A stretch of 64,000 nucleotides of DNA, taken from NCBI RefSeq assembly GCF_030845995.1, contig NZ_CP132719.1:2418001-2482000 (forward strand), in the 5' to 3' direction. Made by a program: the position numbers and the translations under genes. Source of the stretch: Geothrix sp. 21YS21S-4 (GTDB lineage Bacteria; Acidobacteriota; Holophagae; Holophagales; Holophagaceae). Under the pieces are notes generated by a model. That model did no database searches, was not told the DNA's origin, and saw nothing but the letters and a program-made list of their open reading frames with translations. This document shows positions 11,522-20,399 of this stretch, piece by piece. Each line of letters opens with the position of its first letter. The first letter of the stretch is position 1.

Positions 11522-12765
11522 CCGCCCTCCCCACGTCCCTGGACAGTCCCCTCGACGTCGCCGCCGTCCGCCGGGACTTCCCGCTGCTGTCGCGCAATTT
11601 CCACGGCAAGCCCGTGGTCTACCTCGACAGCGCGGTGAGCGGCCAGATGCCCGTGCAGGTCATCGAGCGCATGGCGAAGTACGAGCGGGAGGAGCACACC
11701 AACGTCCACCGCGGGGTCAGCACCCTCAGCCAGGAGGCCACGGACTTCTACGAGGCCGCCCGCGAGAAGGTCCGCCGCTTCATCGGCGCGGGCTCCGCCC
11801 GGGAGATCGTGTGGACGCGCGGGACCACCGAGGCCATCAACCTCGTCGCCCAGACCTTCGGACGGAAGGTGATCCAGGCGGGCGACGAGATCCTGCTGTC
11901 GGCCATGGAGCACCACGCCGACATCGTGCCCTGGCAGATGCTGGCCGAGGAGCGGGGCGCAACGATCAAGGTCATCCCCATGAACGACGCGGGCGAGCTG
12001 ATCCTGGACTCGCTGGACGAACTCATCACGGACCGCACGCGGATCCTCGGCGTGGTCCACGTCAGCAACGTCCTCGGCACCGTGAATCCCGTGAAGGAGA
12101 TCGTGGCGAAGGCGCACGCCAAGGGCGTCCCCGTGCTGGTGGACGGCGCCCAGGCGGTGCCCCACATGAAGGTTGACGTGCGCGACCTGGACGCGGATTT
12201 CTACGTCTTCAGCGGGCACAAGCTGTCGGGCCCCACCGGCATCGGCGTCCTCTACGGCAAGCTGGCGCAGCTGGAGGCCCTGCCGCCCTGGCAGGGCGGG
12301 GGCAACATGATCCGCTCCGTCACGTGGGAGAAGACCACCTACATGGCGGTCCCCGGCCGGTTCGAGGCGGGGACGCCACCCATCGCCGCCGCCATCGGCC
12401 TGGGCGCGGCCATCGACTACATCGCGGCCCTGGGCATGGACCGCATCGCCGCCCAGGAGCAGGACCTGCTCGCCTACGCCACGGAGCGGCTGGCCGCCAT
12501 TCCCGGCCTGCGCATCCTCGGAACCGCCCGCGACAAGGCCAGCGTCCTCTCCTTCGTGGTGGAGGGCATCCATCCCCACGACATGGGCAGCCTGCTCGAT
12601 GCGGAAGGCATCGTCGTCCGCGCCGGCCACCACTGCGCCCAGCCCGTCATGACGCGCTTCGGCGTCCCCGCCACCACCCGCGCCAGCTTCGCCTACTACA
12701 ACACCCGGGAGGACGTGGACGCGCTGGTCTCGGCGGTCTTGAATGCCATTGAGGTTTTCAAATGA
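11518..12765 (+). CDS. sufS: Cysteine desulfurase SufS
   Basis: PLP enzyme that removes sulfur from cysteine for Fe-S assembly. The 415-residue protein matches the SufS/CsdA class. The PLP lysine is Lys235 (FSGHKLSGPTGIG) and the persulfide cysteine is Cys373 (RAGHHCAQP). HHADIVPWQ and the substrate-binding RFEAGTPP are also present. It begins with GTG at 11518, overlapping the sufD stop. The frame is open far upstream inside sufD, but that part is a sufD shadow. Sulfur is expected to pass to SufU, encoded next. Confidence 0.95.
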   Translation: MTALPTSLDSPLDVAAVRRDFPLLSRNFHGKPVVYLDSAVSGQMPVQVIERMAKYEREEHTNVHRGVSTLSQEATDFYEAAREKVRRFIGAGSAREIVWTRGTTEAINLVAQTFGRKVIQAGDEILLSAMEHHADIVPWQMLAEERGATIKVIPMNDAGELILDSLDELITDRTRILGVVHVSNVLGTVNPVKEIVAKAHAKGVPVLVDGAQAVPHMKVDVRDLDADFYVFSGHKLSGPTGIGVLYGKLAQLEALPPWQGGGNMIRSVTWEKTTYMAVPGRFEAGTPPIAAAIGLGAAIDYIAALGMDRIAAQEQDLLAYATERLAAIPGLRILGTARDKASVLSFVVEGIHPHDMGSLLDAEGIVVRAGHHCAQPVMTRFGVPATTRASFAYYNTREDVDALVSAVLNAIEVFK

Positions 12766-12770
12766 AACCG

Positions 12771-12849
12771 ATCACCACCAAGACGCCAAAGCACCAAGAA
12801 CTGCAAAAGCCTTTTTGTTTTTTCTTGGCCTCTTGGTGTCCGGGTGATT
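12771..12849. repeat. Palindromic repeat family A between sufS and sufU
   Basis: Arms at 12771-12800 (units CACCACCAAGACGCCAAAG, CACCAAGAA) and 12823-12848, around a spacer with T-runs. Same family as at 9381. Because it ends in T-runs inside the operon, it could act as a weak attenuator on readthrough to sufU. Confidence 0.8.
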
Positions 12850-12880
12850 CGTCCTTTTGCCCTTCGCATCGGGAAAACCC

Positions 12881-13327
12881 ATGACCGACCCCCGCGAGCT
12901 TTACCAGCAGGTGATCCTGGAGCACAACAAGAAGCCCCGGAATTTCGGGAAGCTGGAGACGTGCACCCACCACGCGGAGGGCCACAATCCCCTCTGCGGG
13001 GACCAGCTCGACCTCACCCTCGTGGTGGAGGACGGCGTGGTGCGGGACATCAAGTTCCAGGGCAGCGGCTGCGCCATCGACACCGCCAGCGCCAGCCTGA
13101 TGACGGGCGCCGTGAAGGGCCGGCCGGTGGCGGAAGCCGAGGCCATGGCCGAGCAGTTCCGCGGGATGGTGCGCGGCGATCTGGATCCCGCCCAGGCGTC
13201 CCTGCTCGGCAAGCTCACCCTCTTCCAGGGCGTTAAGGACCTTCCCAGCCGCGTGAAGTGCGCCGTCCTCCCCTGGGCCACCCTCCACGCCGCGCTCAAA
13301 GGGGAAGAGGAAGTTTCCACGGAGTAA
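12881..13327 (+). CDS. sufU: SufU Fe-S assembly protein / zinc-dependent sulfurtransferase
   Basis: Accepts persulfide sulfur from SufS. The 148-residue protein has the three ligand cysteines Cys39 (PLCGD), Cys64 (GSGCAI) and Cys127 (RVKCAVLPW) plus Asp41. Spacing between the second and third cysteine fits SufU (with its extra insert) rather than housekeeping IscU, and the short C-terminus has no IscU LPPVK motif. Start at the ATG at 12881, because family members begin LYQQVILEHNKKPRN; an upstream in-frame TTG is in repeat-derived DNA. Confidence 0.93.
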   Translation: MTDPRELYQQVILEHNKKPRNFGKLETCTHHAEGHNPLCGDQLDLTLVVEDGVVRDIKFQGSGCAIDTASASLMTGAVKGRPVAEAEAMAEQFRGMVRGDLDPAQASLLGKLTLFQGVKDLPSRVKCAVLPWATLHAALKGEEEVSTE

Positions 13328-13332
13328 TGCAT

Positions 13333-13424
13333 TGAAACCGCAGATGTCGCAGATCACGCAGATGAGGACGGATGTGACCCCGGGCGTTTTTTCATCTGCG
13401 CTCCTCTGCGACATCTGCGGTTAA
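13333..13424. repeat. Palindromic repeat family B (CGCAGATGT type) between sufU and nfu
   Basis: Arms at about 13333-13363 (GAAACCGCAGATGTCGCAG, then CACGCAGATGAG) and 13391-13423 (complementary CATCTGCG, CTCTGCGACATCTGCGGTT). The units are again about 9 nt. The spacer is about 27 bp and includes TTTTTT. The sequence is unrelated to family A but the architecture is the same. Confidence 0.85.
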
Positions 13425-13442
13425 CAAAGAAGGCTTCTGACC

Positions 13443-14000
13443 ATGCCCAAGATCGCTGAAATCGAGTACACCCCCAACCCCAACGCGGTGAAGTTCGTGC
13501 TGAAGGAGCCGGTGGCCATCGGCTTTCCCAAGTCCTATCCCAACGTGGAGACGGCCGAGCACGACGACCTGGCCAAGGCGCTGTTCGCCGTGGGGAACGT
13601 GGTCTCGGTGTTCATGCAGGACAAGTTCCTGACGGTCACCAAGACGGACGCGAAGGGCTGGCCGGAGATGCTGCCTCTCCTGGCCGCTCCCATCCGGGCC
13701 GCGGCGGGCGCGGGCGGCGGGACCTCCGCAACCCCGGCCCCCCGGGTCTTCAGCAAGGTGGACGACGAGAACGACCCCATGCTGAAGGACATCCGCATGG
13801 TCCTGGAGAGCGCCATCCTTCCGGCCCTGGCGGCGGACGGCGGCGGCTTGGAACTGGTGGGCCGCCACGAGAAGCAGGTCATGATCCGTTATATGGGCGC
13901 CTGCGGGAGCTGCCCCGCAAGCCTGACGGGCACGCTGGTCGCCATCGAAGGCATGCTCCAGAAGGAAGTCGATCCCGAGATCGTCGTCATCTCCGTCTAG
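13443..14000 (+). CDS. nfu: Nfu-type Fe-S carrier protein (Nfu_N plus NifU C-terminal domain)
   Basis: Carrier that delivers assembled clusters to target proteins. The 185-residue protein has an N-terminal Nfu_N domain (residues 1-88, IEYTPNPNAVKFVL), a Gly/Ala linker, and a C-terminal NifU domain (residues 112-185) with the cluster-binding CxxC at Cys154/Cys157 (GACGSCPAS). Last gene of the suf operon. Directly after its TAG stop lie three further copies of its last ~60 codons; the first is in the same frame, so stop-codon readthrough would add a second CxxC domain. Confidence 0.92.
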   Translation: MPKIAEIEYTPNPNAVKFVLKEPVAIGFPKSYPNVETAEHDDLAKALFAVGNVVSVFMQDKFLTVTKTDAKGWPEMLPLLAAPIRAAAGAGGGTSATPAPRVFSKVDDENDPMLKDIRMVLESAILPALAADGGGLELVGRHEKQVMIRYMGACGSCPASLTGTLVAIEGMLQKEVDPEIVVISV

Positions 14001-14578
14001 CCTTGCCCCGCAAGTGATGAGGGCCGACTGGAACCGGTGGGCCGCCCCGAGAAGCAGGTCGTGATCCGGATGGATGCTCGTAGTGGGGGCGCCTGCGGGA
14101 GCTGCCCCGCGAGCCTGACGGGCACGCTGGTCGCCATCGAAGGCATGCTCCAGAAGGAAGTTGATCCGGAGATCGTCGTCATCTCCGTCTAGCCTTGCTC
14201 CCCGCAAGCGATGAGGGCCGACTGGAACCGGTGGGCCGCCCCGAGAAGCAGGTCATGATCCGGATGGATGCTCATAGTGGGGGCGCCTGCGGAAGCTGCC
14301 CCGCGAGCCTGACGGGCACGCTGGTCGCCATCGAAGGCATGCTCCAGAAGGAAGTCGATCCGGAGATCGTCGTCATCTCCGTCTAGCCTTGCCCTGCAAG
14401 TGATGAGGGCCGACTGGAACCGGTGGGCCGCCCCAAGAAGCAGGTCATGATCCGGATGGATGCTCGTAGTGGGGGCGCCTGCGGAAGCTGCCCCGCGAGC
14501 CTGACCGGCACGCTGGTCGCCATCGAAGGCATGTTCCAGAAGGAAGTCGATCCGGAGATCGTCGTCATCTCGGTCTAG
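13845..14578 (+). repeat. Tandem array of the nfu 3' end (four units, 192-194 bp)
   Basis: Equivalent TAG stops occur at 13998, 14190, 14384 and 14576 (spacing 192, 194, 192 bp). Unit 1 is the 3' end of nfu itself; units 2-4 (14001-14192, 14193-14386, 14387-14578) are nearly identical to one another. Each extra unit is open and encodes a NifU-like end with GACGSCPAS and EGM(L/F)[13 protein letters not shown], plus a four-residue insertion (DARS/DAHS) absent from nfu. The 2-bp length difference of the third unit shifts frame between units 2 and 3. The last TAG overlaps the stop of the convergent NRDE gene. Confidence 0.9.
14195..14386 (+). pseudogene. Partial nfu copy (third array unit), possible 63-codon ORF
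   Basis: The longest stand-alone frame in the array: a TTG at 14195 followed by 63 codons with the intact CxxC motif. No convincing ribosome binding site precedes it, and it lacks the Nfu_N domain. A duplicated gene fragment is more likely than a functional gene, although a mini-Nfu made of only the CxxC domain is not impossible. Confidence 0.5.
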
Positions 14579-15315
14579 AAGTCGAAGGCGATCTCCGTCC
14601 GGCGCGCGGTTTCGATGGGCTCATAACCCTGCTCGAGGACGTCGGCGGAGGACCTTCCCACCCGCACCAGCGTGGAGACGCGCGTGCCGTAGGTGGGCGT
14701 TCGGACGAAGATGGGCGACAGTGCCCGCTCGATCTCCAGGGGAACGCCCGTGCGGGGAAGCTCGGCGTCGGAGGACCGGCGCTCGTCCGCCAGGATCCGC
14801 AACAGCTCGGCGTCCGATGGAAAGCCCTCCGTCAGCGCGGCGCGGAGGGCTTCGGCCTTGGGCCAGGGTTCGTCGAAGTCGCCGTTGGAGACGACGTGGA
14901 GGCCGGGATCGAAGGCCACGGCGCGGTCGTGCCGGCTTTCGTAGCCGACCAGGGCCTCGCCGTCGAAGAGCAGCAGGTTGAAGGGCGCGTAGGCGGACGC
15001 GGTGGGGCGGAGATCCTCCACGAACGCCCTCGCGGATTGCCTCTCAGCAAGAAATGCGGCGGGAAGCGTCCCGCGGGACGGGGCGTCCTCGGGCCGCGGC
15101 GCCGGACTCCGGAAGTTGGTCAGGGCCGCCAGGCGGCCGTCCCGGGAGAGGCCCAGCCAGGTTCCGCCCGCCTGAAGGTCCCGCCCGGCCAGGATCCGGC
15201 CGCCCTCCCACCAGCTCAGGGGCGCCGTGGGGCGGGCGTGGAACTCGTCGCGGTTGGCGGCCAGGCGCAGGGGCTCGGGGCTTCCGGGGCGCCACAGGAA
15301 GGCGATCAGGCACAT
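14575..15315 (-). CDS. NRDE-family protein (TANGO2-like)
   Basis: A 246-residue member of the NRDE (transport and Golgi organisation 2) family. It starts MCLIAF and has the name-giving motif NRDEF (residues 20-24), then [13 protein letters not shown] and LTNFR. Residue 2 is cysteine, as in N-terminal-nucleophile hydrolases, consistent with family proposals, but the bacterial role is not established. The start at 15315 is chosen for that Cys2; the frame extends upstream without family similarity. Divergent from rpsA and convergent with the nfu array, whose last stop overlaps its stop. Confidence 0.88.
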   Translation of the reverse strand: MCLIAFLWRPGSPEPLRLAANRDEFHARPTAPLSWWEGGRILAGRDLQAGGTWLGLSRDGRLAALTNFRSPAPRPEDAPSRGTLPAAFLAERQSARAFVEDLRPTASAYAPFNLLLFDGEALVGYESRHDRAVAFDPGLHVVSNGDFDEPWPKAEALRAALTEGFPSDAELLRILADERRSSDAELPRTGVPLEIERALSPIFVRTPTYGTRVSTLVRVGRSSADVLEQGYEPIETARRTEIAFDF

Positions 15316-15451
15316 GGGAGGATTGTCCCTCCGGCAAGCTTTCCTGGCCAACGGCGGGTTCCCGGGATAACCTGTCCGTTCTGCCGGACTTCGCGTGCCG
15401 GGATTCCAGCGCACCGCCAGAGAGTGGGCGCAACCAAACGAGGTGGACTTC

Positions 15452-17206
15452 ATGTCCAAGTTAGAAGCAATCATCAAGGGGATGGCCCCCAAGCAGATGG
15501 GCCGCATCACCGTGCTGGACACGGCCTTTGAGGAGGACAACCCGGAGAGCCAGGAGTTCCTGGCCGCCCTGCAGGGCGAAACCCGCGGCCTCCGCGAAGA
15601 GGAAGTCGTGCGGGGCGTCGTCGTGGAAATCCGCGGCAAGGACGTCATCGTCGACATCGGCTACAAGGGCTCGGGCACCGTCAACCTGGATGAGTTCAAC
15701 AATCCCGACGGCACCCAGGGCGTCCAGGTGGGCGAGGTCGTCGAAGTGCTGCTCGAGATGCTGGAGGACGCCAACGGCAACGTGCGCCTCAGCCGCGAGC
15801 GCGCCGAGAAGATGAAGATCTGGGACGAGGTCGAGAAGGCCTTCCGCTCCAACATGACCGTCCACGGCACCGTCCTGGAGAAGGTCAAGGGCGGCCTGGC
15901 GGTGGACATCGGCATCCGGGCCTTCCTGCCCGGCAGCCAGGTGGACATGAAGCCCGTCCGCAACCTGGATCCCTACCTCGGCAAGTCCTTCGACATGAAG
16001 GTCATCAAGGTGAACCGCCGCCGGGGCAACATCGTGCTGTCCCGCAAGCTGTTCCTCGAGACCATCAACGCGAGCCTGAAGGAAGAGACCCTGGCGGGCC
16101 TCGAGGAAGGCAAGCTGGTCGAGGGCACCATCAAGAACATCACCGAGTACGGCGCCTTCGTCGACCTCGGCGGTGTGGACGGCCTGCTGCACATCACCGA
16201 CATGTCCTGGGGCCGGCTCAACCACCCCAGCGAGATGTTCCAGGTGGGCGACAAGGTCGAAGTGGCCGTGCTCAAGTACGACAAGGACACGGAGCGCGTC
16301 AGCCTCGGCTACAAGCAGAAGTTCCCGGATCCCTGGCTGTCCGTGGAGGAGCGCTACCCCATCCAGGCCACGGTCAAGGGCAAGGTCGTCTCCATCACCG
16401 ACTACGGCGCATTCGTGGAGCTGGAGCCCGGCATCGAGGGCCTGGTCCACGTCTCCGAGATGAGCTGGACCAAGAAGGTCAAGTCCGCCAAGGGCATGGT
16501 CAACCTGGGCGACCAAGTCGAGGCCCTGATCCTGCAGGTCGACAGCGAGAACCGCCGCATCAGCCTCGGCATGAAGCAGATCACCCCCAACCCCTGGATG
16601 GCCATCGCCGAGAAGTACCAGCCCGGCATGATCGTCACGGGCGTGGTCCGCAACATCACCGAGTTCGGCGCCTTCGTCGAGCTGGAAGAGGGCATCGACG
16701 GCCTGATCCACGTGTCCGACTTCAGCTGGACCAAGAAGATCAAGCACCCCGGCGAGATCGTGAAGAAGGGCGACAGCGTCACCGCCAAGGTCCTCAACCT
16801 GGATCCCCTGGCCCAGCGCATGAGCCTCGGCGTGAAGCAGATGGAACCCAACGTCTGGGAGATCTTCTTCGAGAGCCACAACGTCGGCGACGTCCTCACC
16901 GGCAAGATCGCCCGGCTGACCGACTTCGGCGCCTTCGTCGACCTCGGCGACGGCATCGAGGGCCTGGTGCACGTCTCCGAACTGAGCCGCAAGCGGGTGG
17001 AGGACATCCAGAAGGAGTTCACCGCCGGCCAGGACCTCACCATGAAGATCGTCAAGCTCGATCCCACCGAGCGGCGCATCGGCCTCTCCGTCAAGCAGCT
17101 GGAGCAGGACATGGAGCGCGGCGACATGGAAGCCGCCAAGGCCCGCCAGCCCGAGTTCAAGAAGGCGACGCTGGCCGACGCCTTCAACAAGGCCGAGCGG
17201 GAGTAG
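15452..17206 (+). CDS. rpsA: 30S ribosomal protein S1
   Basis: Binds mRNA leaders at the small ribosomal subunit during initiation. The 584-residue protein contains six S1 OB-fold repeats of about 75-85 residues, seen by the recurring pattern G.V..ITEYGAFV.L..G.DGLLHITDMSW and its variants (e.g. ITDYGAFVELEPGIEGLVHVSEMSW, LTDFGAFVDLGDGIEGLVHVSEL). The ATG at 15452 follows GAGG. An upstream in-frame ATG (15395) lies in the divergent promoter region and is not used here. A strong hairpin follows the gene. Confidence 0.95.
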   Translation: MSKLEAIIKGMAPKQMGRITVLDTAFEEDNPESQEFLAALQGETRGLREEEVVRGVVVEIRGKDVIVDIGYKGSGTVNLDEFNNPDGTQGVQVGEVVEVLLEMLEDANGNVRLSRERAEKMKIWDEVEKAFRSNMTVHGTVLEKVKGGLAVDIGIRAFLPGSQVDMKPVRNLDPYLGKSFDMKVIKVNRRRGNIVLSRKLFLETINASLKEETLAGLEEGKLVEGTIKNITEYGAFVDLGGVDGLLHITDMSWGRLNHPSEMFQVGDKVEVAVLKYDKDTERVSLGYKQKFPDPWLSVEERYPIQATVKGKVVSITDYGAFVELEPGIEGLVHVSEMSWTKKVKSAKGMVNLGDQVEALILQVDSENRRISLGMKQITPNPWMAIAEKYQPGMIVTGVVRNITEFGAFVELEEGIDGLIHVSDFSWTKKIKHPGEIVKKGDSVTAKVLNLDPLAQRMSLGVKQMEPNVWEIFFESHNVGDVLTGKIARLTDFGAFVDLGDGIEGLVHVSELSRKRVEDIQKEFTAGQDLTMKIVKLDPTERRIGLSVKQLEQDMERGDMEAAKARQPEFKKATLADAFNKAERE

Positions 17207-17226
17207 GTTCCCTCCCCCTCACAGGA

Positions 17227-17250
17227 CGAGGCCCCCGCGAGGGGGCTTCG
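17227..17250 (+). terminator. Hairpin after rpsA
   Basis: GCCCCC-GCGA-GGGGGC (17231-17246) with a GNRA-type loop, followed by TTCGTCGTT. It is 20 bp past the stop. The T-tract is poor, so termination efficiency is uncertain. Confidence 0.65.
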
Positions 17251-17422
17251 TCGTTGAGGATCCTGGAGTTGTCTTTCCAGGTCCGCCGGAAAGGCTTGCG
17301 GGACGCGGGATTCCGCCGCTTCCCCACTCTCCGAAAAGGCCTAAATCCTGTTGCTGCACCCTCGCGCCGCTGGATAAACTCGGGATTAATCGAATGTCGG
17401 TCCAAGCCGCAAAGGAAGCTCC

Positions 17423-19765
17423 ATGAGCGAACTTACCCGGAAGGAAGTGGTCTTCATCCTCAAGTCGGGGAAGAACTTCCAGCGCACCGATTTGAGCGGC
17501 CTCGACCTGCGGGGCTTCGACTTCTCCGGGGCCAACCTGTCCGAAGCCAACCTGGCGGGCGCGGTGCTCAACGAGACGCGCCTGAGCGGCGCCAACCTCG
17601 CCGGCGCGGATCTCCGCCTGGCCAACCTCGACGAAGCGGATCTGGAGGGCGCCAACCTCAGCCGCGCGCGCCTCGCCGGGGCCAATTTCGCGGGCGCCAA
17701 CCTCTCCGGCACCGACCTCACCTTCTTCGACATCCAGCAGTACGAGCCCGCCACCGTGCCCAACCTCCATGGGGCGGTCCTCGCCGGCGCGGCGCTCACC
17801 GGCGTGATCCTCACGGGCGTGAACCTCAGCGGCAAGAATCTGCGCGGCGCCAACCTCAGCGGCGCCGACCTCCGCCAGACCATCCTCGAAGGCGCGGACC
17901 TGCGCGGCGCCAACGTGAGCCAGGCCAACCTGGTGGGCGCCAACCTCGCGGGCGCGGACCTCTCCGGCGCCAACCTCCAGGGCGCCACCCTGGGCGGAGC
18001 CAACCTGAACCTGGCCAACCTGGGCGGGAGCAACCTGTCGGACGCCGATCTCCACTGGGCCAGCCTCACAGAGGCCAACCTGGAGGGCGCGAACCTCAGC
18101 CGGGCGAACCTGAAGGGCACCAACCTCAGCGGGGCCAACCTGCGCGGCGCGGACCTCCGGCACCTCGACATCCTGAAGTACGAAAAGGACGACGTGCCCA
18201 AGCTGAAGGGCGCGAACCTCAGCGGCGCCAACCTGCACGGGACCAACCTGCGGGCCATGGACCTGGGCCGCACCAACCTCAGCGGCGCGGATCTCGCCGA
18301 GACCGTCCTCCGCCAGGCCAACCTCGAAGGCGCCGACCTACACGAGGCCAACCTGCGGGCCGCGGACCTCAGCGGCTGCAACCTCAGCGGCGCGGGGCTC
18401 GTCGGCGCCAACCTCGGCGCGGCCCAGCTCGGCGGCGCGGTCCTCAGCAACACGGATCTGCGCGGCGCGGATCTCACGGGCGCCGACCTGCGGGACATCA
18501 ACCTCGGCGGCGCCAACCTCAGCGGCGCCAACCTGACGGGCGCGAGCCTCACCGGTGCGCAGCTCGACGGCGCGGTCCTCGTGGGCACCCTGCTCGTGGG
18601 CGCCAACCTCGCCAGCGTGGACCTCTCCCGCAAGAACATGAAGGGCGCGGATCTCTCCCGCGCCGACCTCACCCACGCCAACCTGGACGGGGCCAGCCTC
18701 GCCGGCGCCCTGTTCACCGACGCCAAGCTGCAGGAGACCCACCTGGGCGGCGCCAACCTCCGGGGCGCCAAGCTCAGCGGGGACGACCTCCGCACTGCCA
18801 ACCTCTGCGGCGCGGACCTGTCGGAAGCCGACCTCTCCGGCGCCGATCTGGCGGGCAGCATCCTCAGCGCCAACCTGCACGAGGCCAACCTCTTCGCCGC
18901 CAACCTCCGGGGCGCCACGCTGGACCGCGCGGTTCTCACCGGCGCGAACCTGTCCGCGGTGGACCTCAGCGGCTTCGTCCTCGAAGGCATGGACTTGAAC
19001 CGGGCCGTCCTGAACGGCGCCAACCTCGCCGGCGCCAAGCTGCGGGGCGCCATCTTCCGCGGCGCCCAGGCCCTGGGCGCGGACCTCAGCGGCACGGACC
19101 TCGCGAGCGCGGACCTCCGGAACTCGGATTTCAGCGGATCCAACTTCTTCGCCTGCAACCTCGAAGGCGCGAACCTGCGGGAGGCCAACCTCGCGTCCCT
19201 CCCCACGGAATCCCGCGGCGAGTACCGCACCAACCTGAGCAACTCCAACCTCAGCCGAACCAACCTCAGCGGCGCCAATCTCTACCAGGCCAATCTGAAC
19301 GAGGCGAACCTCGTGAACGCCGACCTCACCGGCGCCAGCCTGGTGTGGGCCGACCTCCGGGGCGTGGATCTCCGCCAGACCTCCCTCAAGAACACGGACC
19401 TGCGCCAGGCCAACCTGGACGGCGCCAACCTGTGCGGCGCGGACCTGCGCGAGACGATCCTCCAGGACGCCTACCTGGACGGGGCCAACCTCTCGGGCGC
19501 CAACCTCTCGGGCGTGAACCTGTCCGGCGCCGACCTGCGCCACACCAACCTGATCGACGCCAGCCTCGACGGCGCCGACCTGAGTTCCGCCAACCTCAAC
19601 GGCGCGAACATGGTGTGGGCCAACCTGAGCGGCGCCAACCTCGGCCGGGCGAACCTCAACCGGGCCAAGCTCAGCGGCGCCAACCTCGGCGGCGCGGACC
19701 TGCGCGAAGCCAACCTGGACGAAGCGAACCTGGACGCCACCAACCTCACCGGCGCCAAGCGCTGA
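17423..19765 (+). CDS. Giant pentapeptide-repeat protein (780 residues)
   Basis: Almost the whole protein is A(D/N)LXX repeats (e.g. SGANLSGADLRQ), predicted to form a right-handed quadrilateral beta-helix of nearly 40 coils. Only about 25 N-terminal residues (MSELTRKEVVFILKSGKNFQ) lie outside it. Regularity is broken by two similar loops (about residues 98-118, FFDIQQYEPATVPNL; and about 246-266, HLDILKYEKDDVPKL), a one-residue register slip near residue 479 (SILS), and a longer loop about 572-605 (FFACNLEG to ESRGEYRTNLSN). No signal peptide or membrane segment. Some pentapeptide proteins mimic DNA and protect gyrase, but no function can be assigned here. Start follows AAGGAAG. Confidence 0.9.
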   Translation: MSELTRKEVVFILKSGKNFQRTDLSGLDLRGFDFSGANLSEANLAGAVLNETRLSGANLAGADLRLANLDEADLEGANLSRARLAGANFAGANLSGTDLTFFDIQQYEPATVPNLHGAVLAGAALTGVILTGVNLSGKNLRGANLSGADLRQTILEGADLRGANVSQANLVGANLAGADLSGANLQGATLGGANLNLANLGGSNLSDADLHWASLTEANLEGANLSRANLKGTNLSGANLRGADLRHLDILKYEKDDVPKLKGANLSGANLHGTNLRAMDLGRTNLSGADLAETVLRQANLEGADLHEANLRAADLSGCNLSGAGLVGANLGAAQLGGAVLSNTDLRGADLTGADLRDINLGGANLSGANLTGASLTGAQLDGAVLVGTLLVGANLASVDLSRKNMKGADLSRADLTHANLDGASLAGALFTDAKLQETHLGGANLRGAKLSGDDLRTANLCGADLSEADLSGADLAGSILSANLHEANLFAANLRGATLDRAVLTGANLSAVDLSGFVLEGMDLNRAVLNGANLAGAKLRGAIFRGAQALGADLSGTDLASADLRNSDFSGSNFFACNLEGANLREANLASLPTESRGEYRTNLSNSNLSRTNLSGANLYQANLNEANLVNADLTGASLVWADLRGVDLRQTSLKNTDLRQANLDGANLCGADLRETILQDAYLDGANLSGANLSGVNLSGADLRHTNLIDASLDGADLSSANLNGANMVWANLSGANLGRANLNRAKLSGANLGGADLREANLDEANLDATNLTGAKR

Positions 19766-19780
19766 AGCCGTAGCCTTTCG

Positions 19781-19812
19781 CGAAGAAGCGGGCCGATGGG
19801 CCCGCTTCTTCG
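19781..19812 (+). terminator. Intrinsic terminator after the pentapeptide gene
   Basis: Perfect 14-bp stem CGAAGAAGCGGGCC / GGCCCGCTTCTTCG, 16 bp after the stop codon, followed by TCTCTGCCCTTCTT. Position and stem strength support termination; the T-tract is interrupted. Confidence 0.75.
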
Positions 19813-19820
19813 TCTCTGCC

Positions 19821-19851
19821 CTTCTTGGTGTCTTCGCGTCTTGGTGGGGAT
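19821..19851. repeat. Single arm of repeat family A
   Basis: CTTCTTGGTGTCTTCGCGTC and TTGGTGGGGATC match the right arm of family A elements; no left arm is seen. It lies between two convergent genes. Confidence 0.65.
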
Positions 19852-19877
19852 CTTTATCTTTATGAACGCAAATACCG

Positions 19878-20399
19878 TCAGAACCGCCGGTCGGGAATCC
19901 GTCCCGCGGGAATGAAATCGTGGGTGCCGCTGGCGGAAGGCGCGTAGCGCTCCGGGCGCTCGGGGGTCCACTCGTCCCGCCGGGGCACCAGGGGAACGGG
20001 CTCGCGCTCCACCGGCGCCGTCGCGGATGGGGCGGTGGTGTGCTGCGAGCAGCTCCCCATCAGCGTTCCGCCCTCGTCCACCACCAGCGTTTCCAGCTGG
20101 ACCTCACCCTCGACCCAGCCCGCGCCCAGGATCTCCAGGCAGCCCGCCACCTTGAACACGCCTTCGGCCCGGCCCATCACCGTCAGGCGCTGGGCGTGCA
20201 CGGCCCCGCGCACGTGCCCGGTGGGGGCGATGGTGACGTGCCCCTCGCTCAGGATGGTGCCCTCCAGCTCCCCTTCGATCCGCAGGCTGGTGGTGCCGGT
20301 GCGGATCTCGCCCTGCCAGCGGGAGCCCTCGCCCAGCACCGTCGCGGCGGGGGCGGCGGCGGTCCGCGACGTTCCATTGATCTTTGCGCGGCCGAACAT
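19878..20399 (-). CDS. Bactofilin
   Basis: Polymer-forming cytoskeletal protein that often acts as a scaffold for cell-shape or envelope enzymes. The 173-residue product has the bactofilin core beta-helix at residues about 20-115 (VLGEGSRWQGEIRTGTTSLRIEGELEGTI, GHVRGAVHAQRLTVMGRAEGVFKVAG). Flanks are disordered; the C-terminal tail is Pro/Arg-rich. The ATG at 20399 follows GGGAGG. It is divergent from sbcD, and no peptidoglycan hydrolase partner is adjacent. Confidence 0.9.
   Translation of the reverse strand: MFGRAKINGTSRTAAAPAATVLGEGSRWQGEIRTGTTSLRIEGELEGTILSEGHVTIAPTGHVRGAVHAQRLTVMGRAEGVFKVAGCLEILGAGWVEGEVQLETLVVDEGGTLMGSCSQHTTAPSATAPVEREPVPLVPRRDEWTPERPERYAPSASGTHDFIPAGRIPDRRF

Noticed and set aside
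13392..14207. 271-codon minus-strand ORF opposite nfu and its array, with internal repeats
   Set aside because: It is the antisense shadow of nfu and the tandem units; the repetition comes from the array and there is no family similarity or ribosome binding site.
17219..19543. Long ORFs on the minus strand and in other frames of the pentapeptide-repeat gene
   Set aside because: The 15-nt DNA period keeps all frames open; only the plus-strand frame from 17423 gives the A(D/N)LXX pattern with a ribosome binding site.
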